From JAFGPL01 sp963781805 (lineage in GTDB: Bacteria; Bacteroidota; Bacteroidia; Bacteroidales; UBA10428), in the NCBI GenBank assembly GCA_963781805.1, contig CAWAHF010000004.1:2604001-2668000 (forward strand): a DNA stretch of 64,000 nt, written 5' to 3'. Below, in pieces: positions 8,361 through 18,982 of this stretch. The position numbers and the translations under genes are program-made. Under the pieces are notes generated by a model, which had not been told where the DNA came from, made no database searches, and saw only the letters and a list, made by a program, of their open reading frames with translations. Each line of letters begins with the position of its first letter. The stretch's first letter is position 1.

Positions 8361-11300
8361 ATGAGCGAACAGATACTTGAGGCTTTAATGGAATTATTTG
8401 CAATTATTGCAAGGCCGGAAAGTATTGCCAAGGATAGAAAAACTATTGTAGAAATATTTCAATCCAGAAGACGGGTTGTGGAAAGTTTTCTGAAAAGACA
8501 ACTCAACCAGGAATTGGTCAAGAAATATCTGGATTTGTTCGACAATTATTATTCAGATCATAAGGAGCTAAGAATTGTAAGGGATTCTGTTAAGGTCCTT
8601 AAAATAATTGATAAGTACATAAACAAAGAGCTAACCCAGAAACAAAAAATAATTGTACTGGTTCAGTTGTTTGAATTTGTTAATTCCGATTCGAGCATGA
8701 TAACCGATCAGGAATTTGAATTTCTCGAAACGGTAGCATCTTCCTTCCATATAACTGAATCAGAATATTTTCTGATAAAAGAGTTTACACTTAGTAAATT
8801 CGATGAGATGCCTAACAGGCCGGATATCCTGATTATTGATAATAACAGGAATTTTGTACATCCAAAAACCAAACATTTATACTCCGAATTTCTGGTTGGT
8901 CAGATACGGATCATGTGTATTTCGTCGGCAAATATTTATTTTCTTAAATATAATGGTGTTAGTGAAATGTACGTTAACGGCCAACTTCTGCAACAGGATA
9001 GGGCATACGTTTTACATACCGGTTCATCAATCCGTAATCATCATGTTAAACCAATATATTACAGTGATATAGTCACTACATTTAACGATGATTCTCAGAA
9101 ATCAAAAATAGTTTTCGATGTAAAGGAAATCAGTTATAAGTTCAAGAATAACAAAATCGGCTTATATCCGATGAGTTTTACAGAAGAATCCGGAAGACTG
9201 GTGGGTATTATGGGAGCCAGCGGCGCTGGTAAGTCAACCCTACTTAATGTATTAAACGGTTCTGCCAAACCAACGACAGGCAAAATATTTATAAACGGAA
9301 TTGATATTCACGAAGAAAAGGATAAGATTGATGGATTAATCGGGCATGTATCACAGGACGATTTATTGATTGAAGAACTTACGGTTCAACAGAATCTATA
9401 CTATAATGCCAAACTTTGTTTTAGTCATTATTCTGAAACAGAGATTAATGAGAGTGTAAACAAAGTATTGCATAATCTTGGATTATTTGAAATCAAAGAT
9501 ATTCTGGTGGGTTCACCGTTAAATAAAAAAATCAGCGGGGGCCAGCGTAAAAGGTTAAATATTGCCCTGGAACTTATACGCGAACCGGCAGTGTTATTTC
9601 TTGACGAACCCACCTCAGGATTATCGTCGAGAGACTCGGAAAATATTATGGACCTGCTTAAGGACCTAACGTTGAAGGGCAAACTGGTGTTTGTTGTGAT
9701 ACATCAGCCATCATCGGATATATTTAAAATGTTCGACCGGTTGTTGATCCTCGATACCGGCGGCTACCTGATTTATAACGGAGATCCGATTGATTCTATT
9801 GTATATTTCAAATCAAAAGTTCACCAGGCAAACTGGTCAGAAAGCGAATGCCACATTTGCGGTAATGTAAACCCCGAACAAATTTTCAACATAGTTGAAT
9901 CGTTGATTGTGGATGAATATGGAAAGCAAACTTACAACCGAAAGATATCACCAAAAGAGTGGAACCAATATTACGAGGAAAAGACAGATGTCAAAAAGGA
10001 AAAGTCAAAACGATTTGGTGAAATTCCCTGTATTTCTTTCAGTATACCACACCGGCTAAAACAGTTTTTTATTTTTGTCACCCGGGATGTTTTATCCAAG
10101 CTGGCGAATGCACAATATCTTATTATTACATTTCTGGAAGCGCCGCTACTTGCGTTCATTCTTTCATTTATTATAAAATATTATGATGTTAGCGCCACCA
10201 ACGAACTCGGTTATACGTTTATGGGGAACAGCAACCTGCCTGTTTATATTTTTATGTCGGTAATCGTGGCCATTTTTATGGGATTAACAGTCAGCGCTGA
10301 AGAAATTATCAAAGACAGGAAAATTTTAAAAAGAGAAGCATTTCTTAACCTTAGCTGGATGAGCTATCTTCTTTCAAAAGTAGCAGTTATGTTGGGAATT
10401 TCAGCCATACAGGCATTTACTTTTGTGTTGGTGGGGAATAGTATCATTCAGATCAAAGGAATGTTTGCCGAATACTGGCTGATTTTATTCAGTGCATGGG
10501 CAGCCTCAAATATTATGGGATTGGTAATATCGGATAGTTTCAAAACCGTGGTTACAATTTATATTCTCATACCCTTTTTAGTAATTCCACAGATTATCTT
10601 GAGCGGGGTAATCGTAAAATATGAAAAACTAAATCCAACAATTTCATCTCCGAGCAGTATTCCTGTTTACGGTGAAGTTATGACTGCTCGTTGGGGTTAC
10701 GAAGCACTTGCGGTTAATCAGTTTATGGAAAATAAATATATGAGACAGTTTTATCCTTACAATAAGGTGATGAGTAATGCTGAGTTCAAAAAGAATTACT
10801 GGGTAAAGAACCTTCTCAATAAGCTTGATTTTCTTGAAAAGAACTATACAAATCCGGATTTCAAAGAAAAAAGTGAGTACAACCTGCTTGTATTGAGAAA
10901 TGAAATCGGTAAAGAACTAAACGGTGAGGTATCTAAAAAATTAGCGAAAACTAAAAAAATGGATTTCCCATACCTCGAATACCTCTATCTTGATCGGTTA
11001 AATGATGATATTATTGCCAAAAGCAAAGATTACATCAACACGGTAAACAAGGTATACATCAGGATTTATAACAGGGCAAACGATGATCGCGACAGAATTA
11101 TACGAGAATACCAGAATACACCCGAGGAAAAAGAAGCATTCTTAAGACTTAAACGGGAATTTCACAACGATAAACTGGCCGAATTTGTTGAGAACAGCAA
11201 TGAGGTCGTAAGGATTGTAGAGTATAACGGGCTTTTATACCAGAAAATAGATCCTATTTATCTGGATCCTGAAAATAAATGTATCAAGGCACATTTTTAT

Positions 11301-11468
11301 GCTCCAAGAAAGCAGTTTCTTGGAATGTACTACAGTACATTCTGGGTTAATACAATTATTATCTGGCTTATGTCTGCAATTCTTTTCCTGGTATTGTATT
11401 TCAGACTTTTAAAAAAGTTGCTTGATTATTTTGAGAATGTCACAAACAGATGGAAAAAACAAGTATAA
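8361..11468 (+). CDS. ABCG-type ABC transporter with TerB-like and FHA-like N-terminus fused to ATPase and permease
   Basis: A 1035-residue half-transporter in one chain. Residues 1-140 are helical and resemble a TerB-like domain. Residues about 150-240 are beta-rich and resemble a forkhead-associated fold. The ABC ATPase follows (about 250-480), with Walker A GASGAGKST near 283, signature SGGQRKRLN near 391 and Walker B FLDEPTSGL near 412. The permease has about five hydrophobic helices at 585-755, then a charged soluble stretch of roughly 230 residues, then a last helix near 995-1015. The order ATPase-then-permease is that of the ABCG/White family. Substrate is unknown. It stands alone, with a convergent metallophosphoesterase gene seven bases downstream. 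Confidence 0.85.
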   Translation: MSEQILEALMELFAIIARPESIAKDRKTIVEIFQSRRRVVESFLKRQLNQELVKKYLDLFDNYYSDHKELRIVRDSVKVLKIIDKYINKELTQKQKIIVLVQLFEFVNSDSSMITDQEFEFLETVASSFHITESEYFLIKEFTLSKFDEMPNRPDILIIDNNRNFVHPKTKHLYSEFLVGQIRIMCISSANIYFLKYNGVSEMYVNGQLLQQDRAYVLHTGSSIRNHHVKPIYYSDIVTTFNDDSQKSKIVFDVKEISYKFKNNKIGLYPMSFTEESGRLVGIMGASGAGKSTLLNVLNGSAKPTTGKIFINGIDIHEEKDKIDGLIGHVSQDDLLIEELTVQQNLYYNAKLCFSHYSETEINESVNKVLHNLGLFEIKDILVGSPLNKKISGGQRKRLNIALELIREPAVLFLDEPTSGLSSRDSENIMDLLKDLTLKGKLVFVVIHQPSSDIFKMFDRLLILDTGGYLIYNGDPIDSIVYFKSKVHQANWSESECHICGNVNPEQIFNIVESLIVDEYGKQTYNRKISPKEWNQYYEEKTDVKKEKSKRFGEIPCISFSIPHRLKQFFIFVTRDVLSKLANAQYLIITFLEAPLLAFILSFIIKYYDVSATNELGYTFMGNSNLPVYIFMSVIVAIFMGLTVSAEEIIKDRKILKREAFLNLSWMSYLLSKVAVMLGISAIQAFTFVLVGNSIIQIKGMFAEYWLILFSAWAASNIMGLVISDSFKTVVTIYILIPFLVIPQIILSGVIVKYEKLNPTISSPSSIPVYGEVMTARWGYEALAVNQFMENKYMRQFYPYNKVMSNAEFKKNYWVKNLLNKLDFLEKNYTNPDFKEKSEYNLLVLRNEIGKELNGEVSKKLAKTKKMDFPYLEYLYLDRLNDDIIAKSKDYINTVNKVYIRIYNRANDDRDRIIREYQNTPEEKEAFLRLKREFHNDKLAEFVENSNEVVRIVEYNGLLYQKIDPIYLDPENKCIKAHFYAPRKQFLGMYYSTFWVNTIIIWLMSAILFLVLYFRLLKKLLDYFENVTNRWKKQV

Positions 11469-11475
11469 TAGCGTA

Positions 11476-12135
11476 CTATGCTTTCCTGATTTCCGCCTCC
11501 GTTATTTTTCCATTTGTAATTTTTACCAGTGCATAATTTCCCTCCCGAAACAGACCTGGGTTTATAAGGGTTGTAGTACCAATTGAATCTATCCCCATAC
11601 CTTCATGTATATGACCTGTAAAAACAAGTATGGGTTGAATGTTCTCAATAAATTTCCTGATAGAAGTGCTTCCAACATGGATACCAGAGAATACCTTATC
11701 AGTCACTGTATTATAAGGTGGTTGATGAGAAATAAAGATTTTTAGGGATTCATCATCAATTTTATTTCGTAATGATGAAATATAAAATTCAAATTCTTCT
11801 TCGGTATATTCTTCCGGAGTTTTTCCGGGACAAGGAAGGGAACCTTTCAGTCCTAAAAGCGAAATGTATTTAAAGCTTAAAACTTTGCCATGATTATTCC
11901 ACCCCTTTTCTTCCAAATATTCTTCAACCCCCGGGTAATCGCAGTTTCCAGAAACAGCAAATATATTGCTATTTAAGCGGGATATTTTCCCCAAGACATG
12001 GTCTGCATCATGCTCGTTTCCAAAATGAGTGATATCTCCTGATACGATTACGCAGTCAGCGGAGGCGATTTTTTCGGAAATTCTGTGAACATAATTTGTA
12101 TTTCCATGAAGGTCTGTTAAAGCAATAATTATCAT
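11476..12135 (-). CDS. Calcineurin-like metallophosphoesterase
   Basis: A 219-residue cytoplasmic protein with the metal-ligand set of the family in order: DLHG (8-11), SGDITH (near 52), GNCD (near 83, in place of the usual GNHD/E), SHQPP (near 136) and GHIHEG (near 173). These residues bind two metal ions that activate water to cleave a phosphoester. The size and motifs are like YfcE/MJ0936-type phosphodiesterases, but the physiological substrate cannot be told from sequence. The gene diverges from the histidine kinase gene. Confidence 0.87.
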   Translation of the reverse strand: MIIIALTDLHGNTNYVHRISEKIASADCVIVSGDITHFGNEHDADHVLGKISRLNSNIFAVSGNCDYPGVEEYLEEKGWNNHGKVLSFKYISLLGLKGSLPCPGKTPEEYTEEEFEFYISSLRNKIDDESLKIFISHQPPYNTVTDKVFSGIHVGSTSIRKFIENIQPILVFTGHIHEGMGIDSIGTTTLINPGLFREGNYALVKITNGKITEAEIRKA

Positions 12136-12242
12136 TCGGATAAAACATAAGTTATTGTAAATTTAATTCTTTGGATTAAAATTTAAATGCTATGCGATTT
12201 ATGATAGTTTTTAAATGGATTTAGTCGATACTGACAAACAAA

Positions 12243-12271
12243 TTGTGGATTACAAAGTTTACTTATATTTG
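12243..12271 (+). promoter_or_regulatory. Bacteroidota-type promoter for the histidine kinase
   Basis: TTG at 12243-12245 and TATATTTG at 12264-12271, spaced 18 bases, fit the TTG-N(17-23)-TAnnTTTG consensus. The predicted start site near 12278 leaves an untranslated leader of about 77 bases before the ATG at 12355. Confidence 0.65.
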
Positions 12272-12354
12272 TAGCTTCATTTAAATATTGACAGTTCAAT
12301 AAAAAATCAGGAATCACACAAACGCTTTCTTTTTAGATTCAACAATAATTAAGT

Positions 12355-14571
12355 ATGATAAGGTATTTCATTTGGTTAAACATATTCTTTTCAATTTTTA
12401 CTGATGGTTTTTCTACAAAAAATATCCTGCTAATCAATTCATATCACCCTGGTTTTACCTGGACTGACGGAATTACCAGCGGAGTAAAGGAGGCAATTTC
12501 CGGCAGACCTGATATAAATCTGTTTGTTGAATATGAGGATGCCAAAAGATTTTCTGATTTGGCAAGTCAGGAACATTTCAAGGAGTATATTATAGAGAAG
12601 TACTGTAGTTATAAACTTGATTTACTTATAACTTCTGATAATAATGCGCTGGATTTTGTAGTGAAAAATCAGCTGGATAAAAAATGGAATGTTCCTGTTG
12701 TATTTTGTGGTATCTCTAACTTTGAAGACTATAAAATCGAAAACCAAAATTATTTTGGTATTCTGGAAACAGATGACTGGCTTCCCATCTTTGATGCTAT
12801 TATTAAAATCCATAACAATGATCTTGATCGTTTTTATTTTATATCAGAAAATAGTTCAACCGGTAAAATCAGAGAAGCAATCATTAAAAAATGCTTTGGA
12901 GATATGAACGTAAAAACGCAACTTATATTTCTGGATAATTATACTGTAGAAAGTCTGTTAAAAGTTGTAGAAAATATAAAGGGCAAAAGTGTGATTTATT
13001 ACCACGGTATAGGGGTTGATTCATATGGTAATCCTGTAGTGCCCGAAAATCTTGGAGTAGAGTTGGCCCGGCATTCCAACGTACCTGTCTACACAAGTTA
13101 TCGGAATATAATTGGACAGGGAGTGATAGGAGGATTTGTGAGATCTGGTTTGATTCATGGATTACAAACAGCTGAATTAGCTTTAAAAATACTTGATGGT
13201 GTAGATAAAAATATAATTCCAAAAGCAGCCATCCAGGGAGGTGAATTTGTCTTTGACTACAATATTCTTAAAAAATTCAATCTTAATTTAAATAATTTTC
13301 CACAGGATGCTGTTTTTATCAATAAACCTAAAAAAATCCTTGAAGAATACCGGAGGGAAGTTCTGGCGATATTAGCTTTTATTCTTGTACTTTTTACAGT
13401 CATTATATTTTTAATTGCCAGCTATATCAAACGAGTCAAGGTAGAAAAGAAGTTTAGAGAAAGCGAATCAAAGTTTCGTGAATTTGCCGAACTGCTTCCT
13501 CAAATAGTATTTGAGATAGATTTCAACGGCCGGTTCCAATTTGTGAACAATCACGCACTTGACAAATTCGGATTTACTAAGGAGGATTTTAGTCATGGAA
13601 TAAGTATGTTTGATCTCATTGCACCTGAAGATAAAGAGAGAGTGAGGGAAAATATCAGCAAACTAACTCACAGATTGACTCCGGATAATTCCGTTTATAC
13701 TGTTTTAAGCAAGGATGATGTGAGATATCTTTATGAAATTCACCCAACCTTGATGTTGAAGGACGGTAAGCCTGTAGGTATTAGAGGTATTGGAATTGAT
13801 ATCACAAGACAAAAACAATTTGAACAGGAATTAATTGTATCAAGGAAAAAAGCAGAAGAATCTGACAAATTAAAGTCTGCATTTCTGGCAAATATGTCGC
13901 ATGAAATAAGAACGCCTTTGAATTCAATTGTTGGTTTCTCTTACCTGCTTTCTGAAAGAAATCTTACAGAAGAAGAAATTAAAAATATGGCGAAATATAT
14001 ACGAACTTCCTCAGATCATCTCTTAATGCTGATAAACGATATAATTGATGTATCAAAAATAGAAGCCGGGCAACTTGAATTTAATATCAGCAATGTAAGT
14101 ATTCCGGAGTTATTGACTGAAATGAATTTGTATATGGAACGCGAAAAAATAAGATGTGAGAAAGAACATATTAAAGTAGTTTTTAAAACAAACATAACCC
14201 AGAATGGTATAATGGTAAAAACCGATGGATTACGTTTGAAGCAGGTACTTTATAATCTTATAAATAATGCGCTGAAATTTACAGAACAGGGAATGATTGA
14301 ATATGGATACCAGAAACAAAATGAGAATATTGTATTCTATGTTAAAGACACAGGCATCGGAATTAGTGACGATCTGGGCGAAAAAGTATTTAACCGTTTT
14401 GTTAAGCTAAATTCAAAAGATGGAAAATTATATCCCGGATTTGGATTAGGTTTATCCATCTCAAAACAACTCGCCGAAATGCTTGGTGGTGAATTGTGGC
14501 ATAAGCCAAATCAAAATGGTGGCACAATATTTTATTTTTCGATTCCTCTGGAATTTGAACATGAATTGTGA
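12355..14571 (+). CDS. Sensor histidine kinase with periplasmic-binding-like sensor and PAS domain
   Basis: Inner-membrane two-component kinase of 738 residues. A signal/anchor segment (1-20) leads into a periplasmic domain (about 23-310) resembling ABC-transporter substrate-binding proteins (LLINSYHPGFTWTDGI, IPKAAIQGGEF). A transmembrane helix follows at about 338-360, then a PAS domain (about 375-490), HisKA with NMSHEIRTPL (phospho-acceptor His516), and HATPase_c with N box NNALKF, G1 DTGIGI and G2 GFGLGLS. No receiver domain is attached and no response regulator lies nearby, so the partner is elsewhere. The periplasmic part suggests sensing of a small ligand, which is unknown. Confidence 0.9.
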   Translation: MIRYFIWLNIFFSIFTDGFSTKNILLINSYHPGFTWTDGITSGVKEAISGRPDINLFVEYEDAKRFSDLASQEHFKEYIIEKYCSYKLDLLITSDNNALDFVVKNQLDKKWNVPVVFCGISNFEDYKIENQNYFGILETDDWLPIFDAIIKIHNNDLDRFYFISENSSTGKIREAIIKKCFGDMNVKTQLIFLDNYTVESLLKVVENIKGKSVIYYHGIGVDSYGNPVVPENLGVELARHSNVPVYTSYRNIIGQGVIGGFVRSGLIHGLQTAELALKILDGVDKNIIPKAAIQGGEFVFDYNILKKFNLNLNNFPQDAVFINKPKKILEEYRREVLAILAFILVLFTVIIFLIASYIKRVKVEKKFRESESKFREFAELLPQIVFEIDFNGRFQFVNNHALDKFGFTKEDFSHGISMFDLIAPEDKERVRENISKLTHRLTPDNSVYTVLSKDDVRYLYEIHPTLMLKDGKPVGIRGIGIDITRQKQFEQELIVSRKKAEESDKLKSAFLANMSHEIRTPLNSIVGFSYLLSERNLTEEEIKNMAKYIRTSSDHLLMLINDIIDVSKIEAGQLEFNISNVSIPELLTEMNLYMEREKIRCEKEHIKVVFKTNITQNGIMVKTDGLRLKQVLYNLINNALKFTEQGMIEYGYQKQNENIVFYVKDTGIGISDDLGEKVFNRFVKLNSKDGKLYPGFGLGLSISKQLAEMLGGELWHKPNQNGGTIFYFSIPLEFEHEL

Positions 14572-14634
14572 TTTATTTGGATTCTATTTTGTCTTTGAAA
14601 AGTTGTTAATCAGAATGTTATATATTATTTATTT

Positions 14635-17600
14635 TTAATGACTTATAATAAGTTTTACCGGTTTGAGAAGATGATAATTCGAGGAGACCGAGATTATATA
14701 CGCATCTTGTGCAAGAGAGGAAGTATTTAAATTATATTCGATAGCGCCTGCATTAATCTTTTGCTGTAAGATAATTTTCCCATCAAGAGCCTGAAGAGTT
14801 AAAATACAATTATTTAAGAGTGGTTGGCTAAATTTAAGTATGGCATGATTGTCAGCCGGATTTGGACTACAAATAAAATTTTGCCGGAGGTTATCATGAG
14901 GATGTTCCTGAACAGGACTTAAAAAATCTGTCTTATCGATAGCTGCCTGGAAAATTTCTTTTGTACTCTCATCCTGTAAAAAAACAATTACCCGAAGTTG
15001 CTCTTTATCAGTAACATTACTGTAATTCCATGTATAATTTATGTTTTCTTCAGAACCGGGATTCCATGTCTTGTATATATAAGTACCCGAAGTATTTGGA
15101 ATAAAGTCTCTTACCACATTATAAAAGGTTTCAGGACCGTAAACGCTGTTTATATCATTTAATTCTTTTTCAATAATCACAGAATGCAAAGTTAATTCCC
15201 TTAAAGAAATCGCTTTTAGGGCGGTCATTGTTACATTTATATTCACCGAATTATCGGAATATATTGTGTTCAGTTTTAATTGAAACTCAGGATCCTTCAA
15301 TGATTCAAGAAGCAGGTCTTTTTTGTCAGGATCTTTAAGATGATAATCAAACAGATATTTACCGTTTATTCCGCCATCCATCAATGTGTAAGGCACATTT
15401 GATAATCCGTAATAGAAAACACGTGCCTCAGGAACCATTGGATTAATTAAATTTAATAAGTCATTACCTGGAAATGATGTGTGATATTCAAGGTTTATAA
15501 CATCCTTGTTGAGGTTGTCAATAATATTCTCTAATATCTGATTAGACAGAATGCTGGTTGTATCTGAATTATTTGTAAAATGTTCGAGTAAAACCATTTT
15601 AGTTCGTTCTCCTAACCAGAAATTATCAAATGCAAATCCATTATTATATGTATTGGTTCCATCAGAACCATAGGCTATTCTAAATTGAACCTGAGACATA
15701 CCAACAAGAGAATCAAGACTATGCCTCATTTCAACCCAATTGGTATCTTTAATATTTGACCAACCGATTTGCTGTTCCCCAGGATTTCCAATAATATCAT
15801 ATACATTGTACCAGTTAATTCCATCATTTAAATCTCCGATATTTGCCCAGTGTGAGCCATTATCATCTGTGTACTGAAGAACTGCTCCATCTCTTAATTG
15901 ATCAAAGTCTCTAAGCGCATCAAATTTTATCATGGGTTTTTTGCTATAAGAGAAGTCAAAACAAGGACTAATAACCCACGATTGTTCTTTAGTTCCATAC
16001 TGCAATTTTGTGTACCAGGAATTAATACCTGAAGCGGCACCTCCAGGAAATCCATTATCAGAATTCCCAAAATTCCAGCTGTTGAATCCATCTGATTTTA
16101 CCGCAGCAGAACTCCAACCGTTTAAACCTGTTTCAAAATCTTCAAAATAATTGTTACCGGTCACTTTGATTGTGGGTCTGACGGGAAAAGTTTTTTCAAC
16201 TGAATCCAAGCATCCAAAATTTGTTTCAACGACTAAACTAACCAAATAGTCTCCCGGATTATTGAAAAGAATCGATACATTTTCAGAATCAGACTCTTCA
16301 GACATATCGGAACTACGGATATTCCACTTATATTTATCCAGAATTCCAACCTTTATTGTCGATTTGTTTGTTAATTCTATGGATTGACCTTCATGAAAAC
16401 ACTCAGAATTCCATACGAAGTCACTGTGAGGTAAATTTCCAAATGAAAACTTAATATCTTTTAAGCCGACACATCCGTTATTATCTGTAGCTTGTAATGA
16501 AACATAATAGCTTCCTGCTGAAGTGTAATAATGAGTTGGATTCGTTTCGCTACTTATATTATTTGCTCCCGAACCCGGATCATCAAAATCCCAACGCCAG
16601 CTTACAATACTATCAGTTGATTCTGATTTATTAATGAATTTTATTGGTTTTTCTGAATTATTTGAAATACAATTTTCATCAGTATTAAAATCAATAACCG
16701 GTGCTTTGTTAATTGTAATAACTTCCGAAACCGATCTCGAACATCCATTTATTGTATTAAGTGTATAAAAAATTGTATCGTTTCCGGTACGGGCATATGC
16801 TGGCCAGAAGTAATATCCCTGTTGATTGTTACCTGTTACAGTACTACCAGAAAACACTCCATTTTCTACATTGCCATTTAGCAAAACAGTATTGTCGTTT
16901 GTGCAATAAATATTTTTTTCAAAGCCTATGAACCAAATAGGATTTACATATTCAATTGTAATTTTTTCGGTTCTTGAGAACCATGTTTTATAGAAATATT
17001 TGTATGTTACCTCATATATTCCTCCTGCCAATTTGAAAGGATCAATGATAGCTGTGTTATCCCCGTTATCAGTAAGGCCGACACCACCCGAAATGATGAA
17101 TTGCCCGATAACATTATAACTGTTTGCCACTTTAACGATAAAAGGTTCATCATTATAACAAAACAACAATCTGTTGTCCGGAAAAATAAAATTTGCCTGT
17201 ACTGTGAGAATATCTACCAATACAGAATCTTTGCCAAAACATCCGGTTGAGGGACTCTGATATATATATGATATTTTATGAGGAGATCCCTCAATTCCGG
17301 CCCATGCAGGTAGAAAAAAAACAGTATCGTCTTTATTTAGTAATCCTTCACCAAAAAATTCTCCTCCTATTGGACTTCCAGATATAGGTACCGGATTACT
17401 TTCAACACTATAGGCCTGGTTCAGTCCCGAAATTTTCACATCTGGTGCAGAAATAACCGAGACTATAGCAGAACCTGTAACTGTTCCGGAGCAGTATCTG
17501 TCAGTAACCGAATTCAAGGTATATTTACCGGCAGCATTCACTTCAAACCGTGATGGACTGCTTAAAATATTATCCACAGAGCTCGCTGTAAGATTATCTT

Positions 17601-18486
17601 TCTTATAGGTTATTTTCCATGGAGATGTACCTGTTAAATTGGCATTAAGTGCAGCAATAGTTCCTTCGCAAATTGTTTCTCCTCCGGATAAAATTGCTGT
17701 AGGGACTTTTCGATAGATTACTTTGCCTGTACCTGATACTTTACCATCATGGAATGCATCTCTCATTGAAGTGAGCACATAATTTCCATCCTGGGTGGAT
17801 TCCAAATTGTATGTGACATTATTGATGCCTGAAATTGTTTTGCGGTCCCTGCCATTTCTGGTATATGTGAAGCTCCAGGGAAGAACTCCCCTGGTTAGGA
17901 TAATTGTCAAGGTGGCTGTGTCACCAGGGCATATTGAGTCAATCCCGCTGATGGAAGCACTTGGATGTTTGTTAATTGCTCCATACAAGTCACTTTGAAT
18001 AGTGTCACCTATCAAAGATCCTGATTGAGTGATCGGGGCAGCTCTGATACTCTTATATTCTCCCCTATTATGGTTAGTGATTGTATTATATTTCCATGAA
18101 CCAATTGAGGTCAAACCCGAATTTACATTTTGATTATTGGCTGTAAATGTAATTGTAACACTGCCATTCCAGTCAGCTGAAAGTGGAGTGATAGTAGCAA
18201 CATTCGTGGTTGAGTTAATGCTTACATTTAAATTTAAAGCACCTGAATAATCCCAATTAATTTGTTCATCAGGATAGAAGGGGTCACTTACATAATCGTT
18301 TAAATTTATGGTAAAGGAACTTCCTTCCGGCGCGGTCTGATCCGGAATATCAGATACTATTACGTGAAGATATGATAATAAGTTTTCTGATTTAGCTTTT
18401 GAATTTGAATCGATGTTGAAACCAAACAACGAAGAAATAAGAAAAAATCCAGCAAAAAGCTGAATAAGATTTTTTAGTATTTTCAT
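14635..18486 (-). CDS. Large secreted multidomain protein with type A T9SS sorting domain
   Basis: A 1283-residue surface or secreted protein with a signal peptide (about 1-25). In order I see a cadherin/Ig-like segment (about 45-115), several Ig-like repeats with SGxxxICxGxxA starts (about 175-420), a PKD domain near 600-680 (WRWDFDDPG), a second PKD-like unit to about 770, a MAM-like/choice-of-anchor jelly-roll (about 775-960, FEDFETGLNGW), an Omp28/thioredoxin-like segment (about 962-1190, VLLEHFTNN), and a C-terminal T9SS domain (about 1197-1283, CSPNPADNHAILKFS). The T9SS domain predicts Sec export followed by outer-membrane passage through the type IX translocon. No enzymatic motif is recognised; adhesion or binding is inferred. 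It appears monocistronic. Confidence 0.85.
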   Translation of the reverse strand: MKILKNLIQLFAGFFLISSLFGFNIDSNSKAKSENLLSYLHVIVSDIPDQTAPEGSSFTINLNDYVSDPFYPDEQINWDYSGALNLNVSINSTTNVATITPLSADWNGSVTITFTANNQNVNSGLTSIGSWKYNTITNHNRGEYKSIRAAPITQSGSLIGDTIQSDLYGAINKHPSASISGIDSICPGDTATLTIILTRGVLPWSFTYTRNGRDRKTISGINNVTYNLESTQDGNYVLTSMRDAFHDGKVSGTGKVIYRKVPTAILSGGETICEGTIAALNANLTGTSPWKITYKKDNLTASSVDNILSSPSRFEVNAAGKYTLNSVTDRYCSGTVTGSAIVSVISAPDVKISGLNQAYSVESNPVPISGSPIGGEFFGEGLLNKDDTVFFLPAWAGIEGSPHKISYIYQSPSTGCFGKDSVLVDILTVQANFIFPDNRLLFCYNDEPFIVKVANSYNVIGQFIISGGVGLTDNGDNTAIIDPFKLAGGIYEVTYKYFYKTWFSRTEKITIEYVNPIWFIGFEKNIYCTNDNTVLLNGNVENGVFSGSTVTGNNQQGYYFWPAYARTGNDTIFYTLNTINGCSRSVSEVITINKAPVIDFNTDENCISNNSEKPIKFINKSESTDSIVSWRWDFDDPGSGANNISSETNPTHYYTSAGSYYVSLQATDNNGCVGLKDIKFSFGNLPHSDFVWNSECFHEGQSIELTNKSTIKVGILDKYKWNIRSSDMSEESDSENVSILFNNPGDYLVSLVVETNFGCLDSVEKTFPVRPTIKVTGNNYFEDFETGLNGWSSAAVKSDGFNSWNFGNSDNGFPGGAASGINSWYTKLQYGTKEQSWVISPCFDFSYSKKPMIKFDALRDFDQLRDGAVLQYTDDNGSHWANIGDLNDGINWYNVYDIIGNPGEQQIGWSNIKDTNWVEMRHSLDSLVGMSQVQFRIAYGSDGTNTYNNGFAFDNFWLGERTKMVLLEHFTNNSDTTSILSNQILENIIDNLNKDVINLEYHTSFPGNDLLNLINPMVPEARVFYYGLSNVPYTLMDGGINGKYLFDYHLKDPDKKDLLLESLKDPEFQLKLNTIYSDNSVNINVTMTALKAISLRELTLHSVIIEKELNDINSVYGPETFYNVVRDFIPNTSGTYIYKTWNPGSEENINYTWNYSNVTDKEQLRVIVFLQDESTKEIFQAAIDKTDFLSPVQEHPHDNLRQNFICSPNPADNHAILKFSQPLLNNCILTLQALDGKIILQQKINAGAIEYNLNTSSLAQDAYIISVSSNYHLLKPVKLIISH

Positions 18487-18982
18487 AACCTATAAGTGTT
18501 TGGTCTGATCCTTTCATTAATAAAGAAATCTGCCTAAATAAAATATTTCAGATAATCATTTAACAAAATATCTGATATAAATTAGCCTTTAATCATATTT
18601 TAATTTTAACATGTGTTATAAATCCATTACCTAAAACCAAAAATTAATTTATCGGGTATGATAACACTCGAAATCCCATATAATAATAAACACTTATAAC
18701 AATATATTGTTTCAATTAAACTTTACTGGAAAAACAATTAAGAATTCGTCTAAATTATTATATACTTATAACTTATGAATTTTCCCGGATTAATAAAAAA
18801 TCCATGATATTAATTTTTATGAAACGAATTCAAAAATAAACTCATTTAAAACAGCTTCAAAATCAAATGTACAAAAAATGAAAATAAAAGTCAATACTTG
18901 AAAGCTATAATCAAAATACAATTGATCTGATAATATCCTCAAAATAAATTCATTATATAGATTAAAAAAAAAGCAATCTTTC
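18487..18982. other. Gene-free A/T-rich gap
   Basis: About 500 bases between two minus-strand genes. Sequence is very A/T-rich, with simple-sequence stretches. The only reading frame of any length (18817-19005, minus) is low-complexity and overlaps the end of the ABC transporter gene. The promoter of the large T9SS cargo must lie near 18490-18560. I see no RNA gene or clear terminator. Confidence 0.5.
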
